Part shown: positions 1 to 10,199 of the stretch, piece after piece
Numbering within the stretch: the stretch's first letter is position 1
How the letters are laid out: the number at the start of each line of letters is the position of its first letter
Source: Ligula intestinalis
Taxonomy: Eukaryota; Platyhelminthes; Cestoda; Diphyllobothriidea; Diphyllobothriidae
DNA length: 64,000 nucleotides
Direction of reading: 5' to 3'
Assembly (NCBI GenBank): GCA_036362985.1
Contig: JAYGXS010000008.1
Location: 6,487,794 to 6,551,793 of the forward strand
The notes under the pieces: generated by a model
Database searches by the model: none
Seen by the model: only the letters and a program-made list of their open reading frames with translations
What the model was told of the DNA's origin: nothing
Translations under genes and position numbers: made by a program

Positions 1-92
1 TGTCGTAAACATGCCTGCAGAGGCGTCTGACGTGTGCTCAGATGGCGACATAACAATGTCCGCGGGCAGAGCAATCCAGGCCTGAATTGGGA
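1..92 (-). mobile_element. Fragment of a non-LTR retrotransposon RT C-terminus
   Basis: Read on the minus strand, this stretch gives AWIALPADIVMSPS. It matches AWNALPEDIVMSPS near the end of the neighbouring element at 244-1290, so it is a second, more diverged 3' piece of the same retroelement family in the same orientation. Only about 25 codons are recognisable and similarity is lost by about position 95. It runs off the left edge, so more may lie outside the window. Confidence 0.6.
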
Positions 93-243
93 AAAGTTTT
101 ACAAATCCGCGTAGCCTCGGATCACAACGTTTGGTGGACTCGAAGCTTGCAATTCTTGTAATTCTTAACTAACATATTACTGAAAATCAGTGAGTAGTAT
201 GTTTATATACATATATATAATTTCGGTCTCGCCAGGTCTAATT

Positions 244-1290
244 TTAGTGGGTATTTCGAGTATGAAAATCTAAATTTCTCTTGAATGCATCCACAGATGG
301 GGACATAACAATATCCTCCGGGAGAGCATTCCAAGCTTCAACTACTCTATTACCAAAGAAGAACTTGCATGTGTCTAGTCTGGCCCCTGTTATGCGTAGT
401 TTGAAGAGATGCCCTCTTAAGTTCGTCGTTGTTGCTAACTCGAAGAAGTCGCCAGGTAGAAGACAACAGTCCTGCCCGCGCATTATACGAAATGCTTGTA
501 TCAGATCGTCACGTAGCTGTCTGTAACTTAACGGAAATAGATCGAGATTAGCTAAACGTCTTTCGTAGGGTAAAAAGCTCTGACCGGAAACCAGTTTGGT
601 CGCGCGCCTTTGGACCTTCTCGAGGGAATTTAGGTCTTTCGCGGTCCAGGGTTTCCCTGCTTGCATTGCGAACTCCAACTTCGGCCGCACAAATGTTCCA
701 AAGACCTTAGCAAAGCAGTCTTTATCGAAGGCACAGAAAGCCCTTTTGACAAGATAGATGACGGACATCGCAGATTTGGCTACTTTTGCGCAGTGCAGCG
801 AGGGCTTGAGAGACGTAGAGATCAAAACTCCCAAATCTTTTTGCGCGTCCACTTCTTGCAGTTGGATGCCATTTAGGCTGTAAACCATGGGGTGCTGAGA
901 GCTGGGTCGGCCAACTCATAGGATACTGCATTTGTTCTCGTTAAACGGCAAAAGCCAGTCTTGAGACCAAGTTTGAAGACGGTTTAGGTTTAGCTGCAAA
1001 TGTTCTTCGTCAGCTGAATTTCTGAGGACGTTCCAAATCTTAATGTCACCAGCAAACATAGCCACATCGCAGTCCAGTTCACGGACGGAGTCATTGACGT
1101 ATATAGTGAACCGTATAGGGCCAAGGACAGAGCCTTGGGGGACACCGATCTCGACTGCAACGTCTGCCGACTGCTGGTCACCAATATGGACAGTTTGAGA
1201 GCGACCAAGTAAGAAGCTTTGAATCCACTTCAGCAGATTTCCTCGAACACCTATTTGGCTGAGTTTGTGCAGAAGTCGTTGATGTGGGAC
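244..1290 (-). pseudogene. CR1/jockey-like non-LTR retrotransposon, 3' part of the reverse transcriptase
   Basis: The minus strand encodes the RT palm and C-terminal connection domain of a non-LTR retrotransposon. Seen in order are VPHQRLLHKL, VPQGSVLGP followed by an IYVND block, then FAGD where the family normally has the catalytic FADD (1045-1056), then FNENKC. The closing region carries KDLGV, LEKVQRRATKLV, YERRL, RDDLIQAF and NRVVEAWNALPEDIV. A TGA at 916-918 interrupts the frame between palm and C-terminus, and the last 214 codons (244-888) are open. The 5' end is lost at about 1290, just where a 17-bp sequence is directly repeated (1274-1290 and 1294-1310). The lost catalytic Asp, the stop and the truncation make it a dead copy. 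The CR1 versus jockey assignment is uncertain, but the RT identity is firm. Confidence 0.85.
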
Positions 1291-1639
1291 GCTAGTCGTT
1301 GATGTGGGACCTATTTCAGTTTACTTCTAAAATGCTATCCTGCAATTTCTGTTGATTTTGATTTTATTTATTGTTAAAGTTTAATTACGATGCTCATGCT
1401 GCAATTTGTATTATGCATGTGGTATTGTTGACTTTGGTTTAAAACACCAATTTTCTACCTTTCAATTACCTAGAGCGGGGTTTGGCAACCATTTTGACTT
1501 ACAGACACAAGAAAGCAAATATTGAAAATGTATTTCAATGAGAGCCATAAAATAAATTTTGAGATAAAATTCATTAAAATTTGAGCGTAATAAATCTCTG
1601 AATTTATTATTTTTAATAATATTCTTATAATACTCATTG

Positions 1640-2075
1640 TCAATGCGACTTCTGGTGCTGCATGGATTCGCTAATTGCTTTGTAGTCTGTCTGGTATTTG
1701 GTGAGGTTAAGCTGCATGCACGCGTTGAGGCTTTTATCTGTTAGACGGGATCGCAGGGTGGACTTGATATATTTATTATGTAAGAATGACTACTCACACA
1801 AATACGTAGATACCAGCAAGGTCAACACGGCAATACTCACACGCTGCAGTGTGTGGTATGTGACAGGAAGCGCGTTCCAAGTTTTGATAACCACCTGGTC
1901 GTTGGGTTGAAGTTTCTGTTGAATTTATGTCCATATGTGCTTGCTCCTACGATTCTTTCCAAATCTTCATTGAGTGACTTGAACTTATTCACCCACAGGT
2001 CTAACGCCTTGAGGTCAACCACGTTTCCTTTTAAATCTCTTATAAATCCACTACAACCACTACACTAAGAGTTTT
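1640..2075 (-). pseudogene. hAT-family transposase C-terminal (dimerisation) fragment
   Basis: Minus-strand translation gives VDLKALDLWVNKFKSLNEDL, then NALPVTYHTLQRVSIAVLTL, STYLCE, KSTLRSRLTDKSLNAC, LNLTKYQTDYKAI and a C-terminal MQHQKSH followed by TGA at 1640-1642. This order is typical of the C-terminal hAT dimerisation region of transposases related to ZBED5/GTF2IRD2-type domesticated genes. A frameshift near 1890 separates the first block from the second, and a TAG at 1790-1792 falls after STYLCE. The N-terminal zinc finger and catalytic region are absent. It interrupts sequence that is contiguous in the duplicate at 6225-6310, so it probably arrived as an insertion. Confidence in the family is high, and the copy is certainly non-functional. 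Confidence 0.8.
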
Positions 2076-2576
2076 TCGTCTGATTAAAGAAAACAGTCCG
2101 ATGTTAGCAGCGGTTTACTGGTACACAAAGCAAGTTTCCGTGAACGGACTGTTTGCTTGCGTGTAGTAAATGCGCTCATCTGGGGGATATAAACACAGGG
2201 GACTACGGATGACAAGGCACGCTGGCCTATGTCTTGTTTGTCAGCGTGACCTTGACTAAGCTGAAGTGAAATCTGGGGACTATCGTACTTTAGTAGAGCC
2301 TGTTTGTCGCGGCCGTTGGAACGCAGGAGAAAAGGGAAGCAGCTGCTGTCGGTTAGCCGGAAACGGAACACTTAAACAACTGCTAAGTGAAGCCTAGGAG
2401 GGGTGGAACGCCCGAGATTGGTCCAGATTAAATTGATTCCAATAAGCATCTCAGCGGCAGCGACACACCATTGGAGGAACCAAAATCACAAAATCTGAAG
2501 TTTCTAATTCCAATTTTATCTAAGAGAGCCAAATGCTATCCTCAAAAGAGTCACAACCAATATGATTTCGAAAGCC

Positions 2577-2626
2577 ACAATTGGCTGTTCATTTTCTCGA
2601 TAAATATAATTGGCTATAAATATAAG
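2577..2626 (+). promoter_or_regulatory. Putative Pol II core promoter, upstream gene copy
   Basis: TATAAATATAAG begins at 2615, about 38 bp after an AATTGG (inverted CCAAT) element. It lies 56 bp before an ATG at 2671. The same three items occur in the same order in the paralogue (AATTGG about 6375, TATAAATT 6396, ATG 6453), with a TATA-to-ATG distance of 57 bp. Conservation of this spacing between diverged copies is the main support. Activity of this copy is doubtful because the reading frame behind it is broken. Confidence 0.5.
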
Positions 2627-2670
2627 CGGCAGGCGCAGAGGCCACAGATCATCAGCCACAAGTCTTGCAA

Positions 2671-3057
2671 ATGGCAACGGTCACACAACTAAACCCAGAT
2701 TGCATAAACCCACGGCCCCTTGTTGGTTGGAGTCTAAGGGAACCCATTTCAGATCATGCCAAAGAGGAGGCCTATAAACCATCTACAAAATAAAACTATC
2801 TGACACATTCACTTCCAGTAGACAACGCGAAAAAGGGTTGACAGAAATCTGAAAGAGAACAGCCACCCTGTCCAGTAAGCTATGAACCATTAAATTCCCA
2901 AAGCCTAACCACATCAGACCACGTATAACCTGCGCTAAGGATCCCAGTTGGATGAAAGGTAGAGGAGAAGAAATCAATACCAAACTTAAGTGTAGTCTGG
3001 CGGAAATTTTCAACTCCCGAAAATAATGAGAACGGAGACATACGGAGATCCACATGA
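2671..3057 (+). pseudogene. Proline-rich gene, broken upstream copy, first repeat unit
   Basis: Starting at the ATG at 2671 (AAATGG context), the frame reads MATVTQLNPD and RPLVGWSLREPISDHAKEEA, then meets TAA after about 40 codons. Beyond the stop the family sequence continues recognisably with further stops, including TGA at 3055-3057. It aligns with residues about 78-110 of the intact paralogue (RPPVGWRLTELSSDP). The product is unknown. Several stops in the retained frame indicate decay, unless very short peptides are made. This unit is followed by a 477-bp direct duplication of its own downstream half. Confidence 0.55.
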
Positions 3058-3750
3058 CGACTAAGCCGAGAACAACTGCCCTACCCCGTAAGCGATGGAC
3101 CTTACAACAGCCCAGAACACAGCAATAATGCCTCATGCAAACCTCAGCCAAAATTCAAGCAGATCCATGAAAAACCCTGTGTTTTTAACATTCTACAACC
3201 CGCCCAATTGACCTTGACTTCGGGAAGGTACTTTAAAAGGGTAGAAGAAGAGGAGTGTGAACAGTATGAAAACTGCCTGACACATTCATCTCCAGTAGAC
3301 TACGCGAAAAGGCATCGATGGAGATCTCAAAGAGAGCAGCCACCCTATCCAGTAAGCGGCAGATCATTACAACCCAAAAGGGTTACCACATCAGACCAAG
3401 CATGCACTGCACTTAGGCTCCTTGTCGGACGGACGATAGAGCAGAAACCACCTACACCATCTTTGAGTGAACACTTTCTGACAACTTCAACTCCTGGAAA
3501 GAATGAAAAGGAGGATATACCGACATCTGCAACCCAGATGCGAACAGAACAACCGCCCTATTTCGTAAGCGACGGACCTCACAACAGCCCAGAAAACAGC
3601 AATAACGTCTCATTGAAACCTCAGCCGAAATCCAAGCAGATTGATGAAGAACCCTGTGTTTTTAACAATCTTCAATCAAGAAAGTCGGCTGTGCCTATAG
3701 GAATGTACTTGAAAGTGGTTGAAGAAGAGAAGCAGGAAGAGCAGAGTTAA
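3058..3750 (+). pseudogene. Proline-rich gene, upstream copy, long open frame spanning the duplicated cassette
   Basis: This is an open frame of about 230 codons with no good early ATG, ending at TAA 3748-3750. It joins the end of a first cassette (EQLPYPVSDGPYNSPEHSNN, then KQIHEKPCVF and FKRVEEEE) to a complete second cassette. The second cassette has EQPPYPVSG, then EQPPYFVSDGPHNSPENSNN, KQIDEEPCVF, SAVPIGMYLK and VVEEEKQEEQS. Equivalent positions lie 477 bp apart (for example CTGACACATTC at about 2800 and 3277). The protein would be hydrophilic and rich in Pro, Glu, Lys and Ser, with no membrane segment. It is probably a remnant of a tandemly duplicated coding block. I do not recognise the family. 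Confidence 0.5.
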
Positions 3751-4089
3751 GAAGTCTTCTGAGGTATGCCTCCAAACTGCCACCCGGTAACTAAACATTC
3801 ACGTGTTTTACGTGAAGTATCTTATACAGTAACAGTTCAAGCAATTGTGTTCGCACTGAAACTCTCTATCCCCCTCTTGTCTCCTTGTTTCTTTTTTAAA
3901 TATGTCATTTTATATAAATGAGGAATAAGCCCAGATGAATGGGGGGGGGGGGGAGTTGGAGTCGATAAAAGAGGAAACTTCCCCGCCATTAAGTAATTGG
4001 TGGTCTTACCAGGCACGGACCTTGCAGGAGACTGCTTTATGCACACAACGCCGGCTTCCACAAACTAGTAGATAAAAGGTTGGGGATTG

Positions 4090-5925
4090 GAAGATTAAAT
4101 GCATACTGGAGATTGTTTATTTAGTTCACTGGGCTGACTTGAGGCGCAAAATGTTGTTTACTAGAATGTGATTCTGTTCAGATCAGAATACTGGGGGAAA
4201 ATAGAGGCAAAAATGGGCAAAGTCCAGCGTTTGTTAATATCCGAGGATACTTCCTATGTTATTAAGTGCTTCGGAAAAGAAATTCTTGTGTGTGCATGTT
4301 GCACTATAAGAAAACATTCATGAAGAGCAGGAGATTTGAAATTATAACTGTTCACAAAATGGAAAATTTTTTTTGCGTCCATGAAATTGAAGATAGTGTA
4401 TTTAGGAGATAGCACATTTATTTTGAGAAACGAAGAGCAAAATAATTTTTTAAAAATATATTTTGCAAGTTTACCAAGTTTTGGGCCCTAAAATTGAGAA
4501 ATACACTCTTAAGGTTGCTGTTTGCTATACTCCATACAAAAATTTATATTTTATATTTGAGGGGTTACAGGCAAGGAATTCGTTTCCGAAATTTTTTAGT
4601 TAATACCAAAAAAATTAATTGCACAATCGATATGAATGTGGAGACAGTTAACATAAAAAAAACATTTGACAGAGTGGTCACGGGACATTGCAAAACAGTT
4701 TTCTTGAAAAATCACCGTTGATATTATTGTCACTCTGTTTTGCATTTTTAATGTAGAACTTAGTCTAGGAGTAACGAAATATGCTGAAAACTGTTCCGAT
4801 TTAGATAAAACATTTAGTTTTTTATTGATAACAGAAAACATATCCTTAATTGTTAGGGGAATCAATTCATTGGCCGAAATTTCCCATTCTGATCATGACT
4901 TAACCATCAAAAACATTCAAGTACGCAGATATCAGACGCCAAAATATATATGTATACAGCTTTTTTTCAAGAGGTTACTTTTTTTAAAATTTTTAGAAAT
5001 CAATCTTAAGCATATTCATTTGCGGCTTTTGTAGTGCACGTTCATTTTTCTTGTCAATGAGTTCACATGGTTGGGTGGTTCTGAAACTATGACACCCAAA
5101 GACAGATGCATAAAAATGTTAAAAGGCTGGTTATTTACGTACAAGCTTTTAAAATGTATCTTATTTTGAAGGTTTTGGTAAGCACATATGCTCAATTGAA
5201 TGAAGCCAGTGAAAATTAAAAAAGATATAATTTGAATTCAAAGGAACATCTGAACCTCTACGTAATCGAAATCCCAAAATTATTTTAAAAATTATTTGTC
5301 GAAAGGCAATTACTCTTAGTGTACTAAAATGGTACGTTTATAATCGCAAATGACAACTAAATTTGAATTTATTATTCACTGACCGGCATGTCCGCACGTG
5401 AGCTTACGAAATATCTTACTCCTGTGATCTTCCAATGGGCCAAGTCAAACAGTATTGTGGTCGCTTTAGTCCAACACAACTCAGACAATGCATGAACGAA
5501 AGTAAAAACTAGAAATTCTCGTGAAAAAAAAAATGGAATATAAACTCGAAATTTTGGCTTTTCAGCAACATTCATAGATTTAATTCTACGCAATATGGAA
5601 GCACATACATATAAACACTTAAAAAATGATTGATGTTCAACGTAATTTTACTTTTTTTGCTGTGTTCACACAGCGTTTTGTTTAAACGGGTATCCTCTAC
5701 AAGTACAGCTTAAGTTGATCTAGTTTGCCCGATTTTCACTTTTTCTGAATTTTATACTTTGCTAAAAAGATTTTATTCCTATTAAACGTTATATTTCTTC
5801 ATAAATAACAACATGCCCTATCGGGAAGAACGACCATTAGTTTATTGATGTAAGACTTTTGGGGCCGCAGCTTCAGTTGCGTTTGAGTAACAGGGAAATA
5901 CTTGTAAAAAACCTTGAGTTAGTGA
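4090..5925. other. AT-rich insertion, no gene recognised
   Basis: This 1.8-kb AT-rich stretch separates two parts of the duplicated unit that are adjacent in the downstream copy, so it behaves as an insertion. No frame shows a recognisable protein. A segment at about 5130-5195 (TTTTGAAGGTTTTGGTAAGCA) matches, in reverse complement, the region around 40040-40090, so at least part of it is repeated elsewhere. A 13-G run lies just upstream at 3941-3953. Confidence 0.4.
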
Positions 5926-5929
5926 ACCT

Positions 5930-6060
5930 ACTGTTTCTACTACGGCTGGCTATAACCGACGCTGACCCAGAGATTCTGAGGTTGTTCGGCAGGACCTTAT
6001 GAGTGACCCTGAAGTCCTCACCGGTATCCATACAGGTCCAATAATGTACATGAAAATACA
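5930..6060 (+). repeat. Distal part of the duplicated unit (matches 7450-7560)
   Basis: The sequence around GGCTATAACCGACGCTGACC corresponds to GTTTATAACCGAAGCTGACC at about 7474, with similar flanks. It is the continuation of the upstream unit beyond the AT-rich insertion and helps define the duplication boundary. Confidence 0.6.
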
Positions 6061-6373
6061 CCAGGATTACGTTGTCGTATGGCTTATTTTCCAACGTACA
6101 CTAGATAAGTTGGGTTGAGTTATTTTAGCGAAAGCATATAGCATAAGGTAACTTATTCTGTTTGCCTTCTACAATTCTATTCTATAATGTATTTTGCTTC
6201 GGATGTAATCTGCCCTCAAATTTTGATTATGATGCTCCTGCTGCAATCAATAGGGTGCGTATACTCTTTTTGACTATGACCAGCCCAGCATAGGCGTCTA
6301 CTGTGGTTGGTTGATTCTGAGGGGATAAGCTTTCAAACAAGCAATAGGAGTTCGCAAAAGTGTGCGCAAGCTC

Positions 6374-6403
6374 CAATTGGCTGTTTTTCATCTCGTATAA
6401 ATT
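6374..6403 (+). promoter_or_regulatory. Putative core promoter of the intact proline-rich gene
   Basis: CCAATTGG at about 6373 is followed by TATAAATT at 6396, which lies 57 bp upstream of the ATG at 6453. The element order and the TATA-to-ATG distance are retained in the diverged duplicate at 2577-2671. If used, transcription would start about 25-30 bp after the TATA box, near the GGCAGGCGCAG segment that both copies also share. That segment could alternatively serve as a splice acceptor. Confidence 0.5.
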
Positions 6404-6452
6404 TGAGTGGCAGGCGCAGAAGCTAATTCCTGCACATGTAAACGGCTACACA

Positions 6453-7079
6453 ATGTATCCAGTTGGCACTAGATCAAGGCCCCTAGTCTGTGGGAAGCCA
6501 ATGGACCCCACGTCTGATCATGTCGAATTGAAGGCCTATACGTTGTCTACGGAAGCAAAGGACACGAAAAAGCATCAATGGAGATCTAACACAATAGAGC
6601 CAGCCTCTCCAGTACTCGAAAGACCATTTCAACCGCAAAGGCTCACCAAATCACACAAAGAATGTCCTGTACAACGTCCCCCCGTTGGTTGGCGACTAAC
6701 GGAGCTCTCTTCAGATCCAGTTACAGAGGAGGAGAAGAAGGAGAAGACACCTAAACCACCTATGAAAGTAAATCGGCCGACACCGTCAGCTCCAGTCCAC
6801 AAAGAAAATGAACCGAGATCTCCATCCAAAACTAGAACAAAACAGCCACCACCTCCACTGCCACTGCCGCCTTATCCCGTCAGCTCAGAACACAGCAATA
6901 AGGTCACCGTTAAAACGCAATTGCCAGAATCTAAGCAGATTCACGAAGAACCCTGTGTGTTCAGCACTGTAAAATCTACCCGATCGGCGGTTCCCTTGCC
7001 AATGTACGTGGAAGCGATTGAGGAAGATGAGTCTACGGAAGCTTTCCAGGTACACCTCCAAATCGGGACTATAAGCTAA
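6453..7079 (+). CDS. Proline/lysine-rich hypothetical protein, intact copy (208 aa)
   Basis: The longest intact open frame that is not transposon-derived by inspection. The frame is open from 6360, but the first ATG is at 6453, which agrees with the conserved promoter spacing, so I chose that start. The protein begins MYPVGTRSRPLVCGKPMDP and ends with QVHLQIGTIS. Residues about 10-60 and 75-125 look like a diverged internal repeat (RPLVCGKPMDPTSDH and RPPVGWRLTELSSDP). A lysine/glutamate patch (EEEKKEKTPKPP) precedes a polyproline stretch of P with scattered L (about residues 130-143). Next comes the family signature KQIHEEPCVF, then SAVPLPMYVEAIEED. No signal peptide or membrane segment is visible, and low-complexity disorder is likely. 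A CAG/GTACAC junction near 7046 could be a splice donor, because GT is kept in the other copy. Function unknown; it could be a fast-evolving parasite gene or part of an unrecognised element. Confidence 0.55.
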   Translation: MYPVGTRSRPLVCGKPMDPTSDHVELKAYTLSTEAKDTKKHQWRSNTIEPASPVLERPFQPQRLTKSHKECPVQRPPVGWRLTELSSDPVTEEEKKEKTPKPPMKVNRPTPSAPVHKENEPRSPSKTRTKQPPPPLPLPPYPVSSEHSNKVTVKTQLPESKQIHEEPCVFSTVKSTRSAVPLPMYVEAIEEDESTEAFQVHLQIGTIS

Positions 7080-7199
7080 CGATCAACTTGTGTTATATGT
7101 CGTCTGTTACTTTAAGGCTGCCAGCTAATAAGTCTCTTAAAATTTTCTTATTCAACTGCGACTCAAACAATTATGTTCGTATTAAGTCTGACAATACAC

Positions 7200-7760
7200 C
7201 TATTTTTTGCTCCTTGTTCCTCTTTTTTAAATAGTTAATTTCATCTAAATGGGGCATAAGTCCCAGGGGACTTGTGGGTAGGTTACGTGACAGTGAGCAT
7301 TTGGTGAGGCCCATCAAAAAGGAGGAGGGATATGAGAGAGAGAGGGAGAGACAGCGCGAACACGTGCATACCACTAAGTGACCGTTGGTCTTGTCAGGTA
7401 CGGAGGTTGTGGGAGGCTGTTTTATGCACATAAAACCGGCTTCTTCAAGCTCTGGTAGTGGCCGCTTTTGCTGTTTATAACCGAAGCTGACCCGAAGACT
7501 CTGGGGTAGTTTGGTGGAACCTTACAATTCACCCATGTGGAGTACGCACGATATCCGGAATTCACAGTGTGCGAAATAGTTGCGCCTTTTGTGCTCCTGG
7601 GGTGTTCCTTTATTCTTTTCAATAGGCTTCAGATGAGCATATAAATAAGTGGTGGTCTGAGCTGGCAACCTATACTTACCTATCCTATGCAAGGTCCCGT
7701 TGGTTGAAAATAAAACCCAAACTCTCGCTGTCGGGAGGTTTCCTGGCACGGCTTAGTCAA
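7200..7760 (+). repeat. Downstream flank of the duplicated gene unit
   Basis: The flank holds a pyrimidine-rich tract, a GA-rich low-complexity stretch at about 7328-7352, the TTTATGCACATAAAACCGGC segment shared with about 4036, and the 7450-7560 segment shared with 5930-6060. Open frames here are short and show no domain, so I call no gene. AATAAA-like signals occur around 7795-7803 and could polyadenylate a transcript of the 6453 gene. Confidence 0.5.
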
Positions 7761-7979
7761 GAAATCATTATAGTAGTTCTCTGAATGCATTCTAATAAAA
7801 ATAAACTTGGCAGAATAGCTATTTCGTTCCCACAATAAGTTTGGTGGGTTTTATTTGACTCGCATTCATTTTCTTTATAAATAATCTCTCAGGATATTCG
7901 TTCTCGCGAGTCAGGTCCTGGATGTTCGTAAGCTCCTCCTGAATACTAGCTACCGAAAACATTTTCTACCTAGTTCTAC

Positions 7980-8990
7980 TAATCAGCGGCCTAGGTTGTG
8001 CTCCCGTAGAATAGGTAGAAAGCTGTTGGAATTTGTAAACTATAAAGGCCAGTTTTTTATAAGTGCTCCTTCGGACGCTACCGTTAGGTCTGCAAATAAG
8101 AAGCACGTCCAAGAAGGGAAGCCAACCTGCTTTTTATTTCTTCAACGTGAAGCTAATGGAAGGATGTGCTTGGTATGCAGAATTCAAGAGTGTGTCTATA
8201 TAAGTTTCGTTTGTGGCAATGAAAAATGTGTCATCAGCATAGCTACTGTTGTGCTTTATCCTACCAATCTGATAGCTAATTTTACATTTCTTTAACTTGC
8301 CCACAACGATATTAGCAGAGCGAGGTCTGAGAGGCAAGCCCATAGCAAAACCATTTACTGTCAATGAGGAGCTGTAAATTTACTGTGCATTTTGATAATA
8401 TTTCCTCTAAGGAATCATTAAATATTTCTATTTCGACTTTGTTGGTGATCGGTAAGTCAGTAAACAGCGATGAGACGTTTAGAGACAACAGCAGCAACAT
8501 CATGCCATTTAAGTTCACGTCCTAGATGTCGTCGACAAATTCGAAACTTTCCGATAGCTACTTGTTGCAAGTGGATACTGCAGGGCTTTAAAGTTTTCTA
8601 TTAACAATTTCGCTGTCACACGTGACGTGCAATCATATACTTCCTTGAATTTCACCTGGTCTGATAGCATGGCCTGCATCGTCCATACATAGTCCAATCC
8701 ATTTCTTATAAGGGTGCGCGTTCCCTTGTCTGGTTTAGTAGACAAAATGAGCACGTTCTGTGACAGATGTTTTAACTTTTTGAGAGCAATCCCTGGCTCT
8801 TTGGTCTTTTGTTTAGGTATTGCTAGAGTACTGGACACTTTCTGCGGGCATTCGAGCATAATTTTGGTTGTAGGGATTCTGGGATTGGTGTTGTGTTCGT
8901 CGTCCCCCAAAGAAGAGGAAGAAGAAAGGTCGAGGACATGGACCTTTTTATTTTCGTACCGACGTCTTGGTCACTCGCTCAGTTCCATCT
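7980..8990 (-). pseudogene. Penelope-like element reverse transcriptase fragment
   Basis: The minus strand carries PLE RT blocks in the correct order in three frames. First is VLILSTKPDKGTRTL with LLSDQVKFKEV (the usual ILPADKGR region), in the open frame at 8515-8910. Next is NVSSLFTDLPI (the VSFDVxSLFTxVPI palm-A block). Then comes SYADDTFFIA with the catalytic dyad (about 8227-8241), followed by PSISFTLKK, LPFLDVLL and RRSTYKK. Frame changes and stops separate the blocks, and the central YxQxxGTPMGSP block is missing. No GIY-YIG domain follows, so the 3' end is truncated near 7980. The palm motif order and YADDTF place it in the Penelope/PLE class and not among non-LTR elements. Confidence 0.85.
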
Positions 8991-9394
8991 TCTGAGTAAC
9001 TAAGCGGTTATTCCTGTTCGCTGGGACTGTTGCAGCATTGCCGCGTGCCTGCTATCATATCCGCGCTCGACGCAGGAACTTTGGCCTGCCTAATTGATGT
9101 AAACTGACCGTAATATTGATCACTGGTGAGCTTGTGCGGCTTGCGGCTGTCGCAAGTCAGCATACTGGCTGACGTGCTCATAATTGACTGACGAAGTAAT
9201 CAGTTAGCTTTCAAAGTCTCAGTGATCGGCCTTTCGAACAGATGTGCTGAATTTACAACCCAAAGATAAAACGTCAAAGGATGTTTTATAAAGCGTCACA
9301 GAGAAATAATTGTGGACATTACCACCTGGATCTTCGGGGAGCCTTCATAGCAGCTTCATTTTGTGCAGCATTTATAGAAAAGATGATATCTTTG

Positions 9395-9560
9395 CGTCTC
9401 AATTATTTATTCCTATGGTGTGCCTATAGCCTTTGGCTACTTCTCTTTCGTCCTCTGTCAGGGTGTCGAGAAAGTCAGCGCGTTGGCATACGTCGAGTTC
9501 TAGTTCTTCCACGTCCAGTCTGGGCGCCTCTCTTTTCAGGGTTTTGGTGGTAATACCGGT
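9395..9560 (-). other. Short coding-like frame of unknown origin
   Basis: The minus strand reads without stops for about 54 codons, including LKREAPRLDVEELELD, DFLDTLTEDEREVAKGYRH and a TGA. The composition (acidic, amphipathic) looks protein-like and not random. It lies just 5' (on the minus strand) of the PLE RT at 7980-8990, so it could belong to the N-terminal part of that element, but I recognise no domain. It lacks a clear start and may be a fragment. Confidence 0.3.
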
Positions 9561-10199
9561 ACGAAAAAATCACAGCGATCTTTGCGTTATTCGTTTGGAT
9601 ACTTGGTCTTTTAAATTCAGTCCTAAAAAAATTAGCAAGTAATTTCGCTTTTACAAGTTTGGCGTTGAAACGCAGGTACCCACTGAGTGCCTATGACATA
9701 GCGGGGTCTTTGGATTGTTTAAATGCTGCAAATATTATGATCGGAGAATTAAGAAAAGTAAGCTTTCAATAAATTCTCACCGGATCATTACATTTATATG
9801 CGAAAAGAGGCGGGCAATTTTGGTTGTAATTTCATCCAAGCAAGTTGTGGAATATATCTATATTACCTTTCGAGGTGCAGTATTACGATTTTTAAGGATA
9901 AAATAAAACCCGTTCAGAACACATCCTTTTTAACTGAGATCTACAGAATTTCTGCTTTATCAGCTCACAGAAAATACGTTTGAGTCAGGGGAATTCAATC
10001 TTGAACCTTATAGCGCACACCTCTATCGATTTCCCAGGCCATCTGAGGTGAAATCAACTGAGGCCACAATTTAGATTTGGGTCGCCAAGACTTCTTTTTT
10101 GTTGACATTTTCCATGAGAGCATACTAGAGGTGGATACGTTATTAGCGGCTGTATAGTGAGTATAAACGCATCTGTTTGGTCATATCTTCTGAAAGAGT

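Larger units (their letters stand above)
2420..4085 (+). repeat. Segmental duplication, upstream copy (paralogue of 6300-7460)
   Basis: This block aligns by eye with 6300-7460. Shared stretches run from the AATTGGCTGTT promoter element through the TATA box, the proline-rich coding region, a GT-rich segment just after the stop, a pyrimidine-rich tract (about 3870 and 7205) and a closing TTTATGCACA segment (4036 and about 7422). The duplication continues beyond an AT-rich insertion: 5930-6060 resembles 7450-7560. Upstream, 1380-1445 resembles 6225-6285. The original unit was therefore duplicated in tandem, and the first copy later expanded by insertions at 1450-2415 and 4090-5925. Confidence 0.7.

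Noticed and set aside
2084..2371. 95-codon open frame on the minus strand
   Set aside because: No domain, no paralogue in the window, and it lies in sequence inserted between parts of a duplicated unit. Probably chance.
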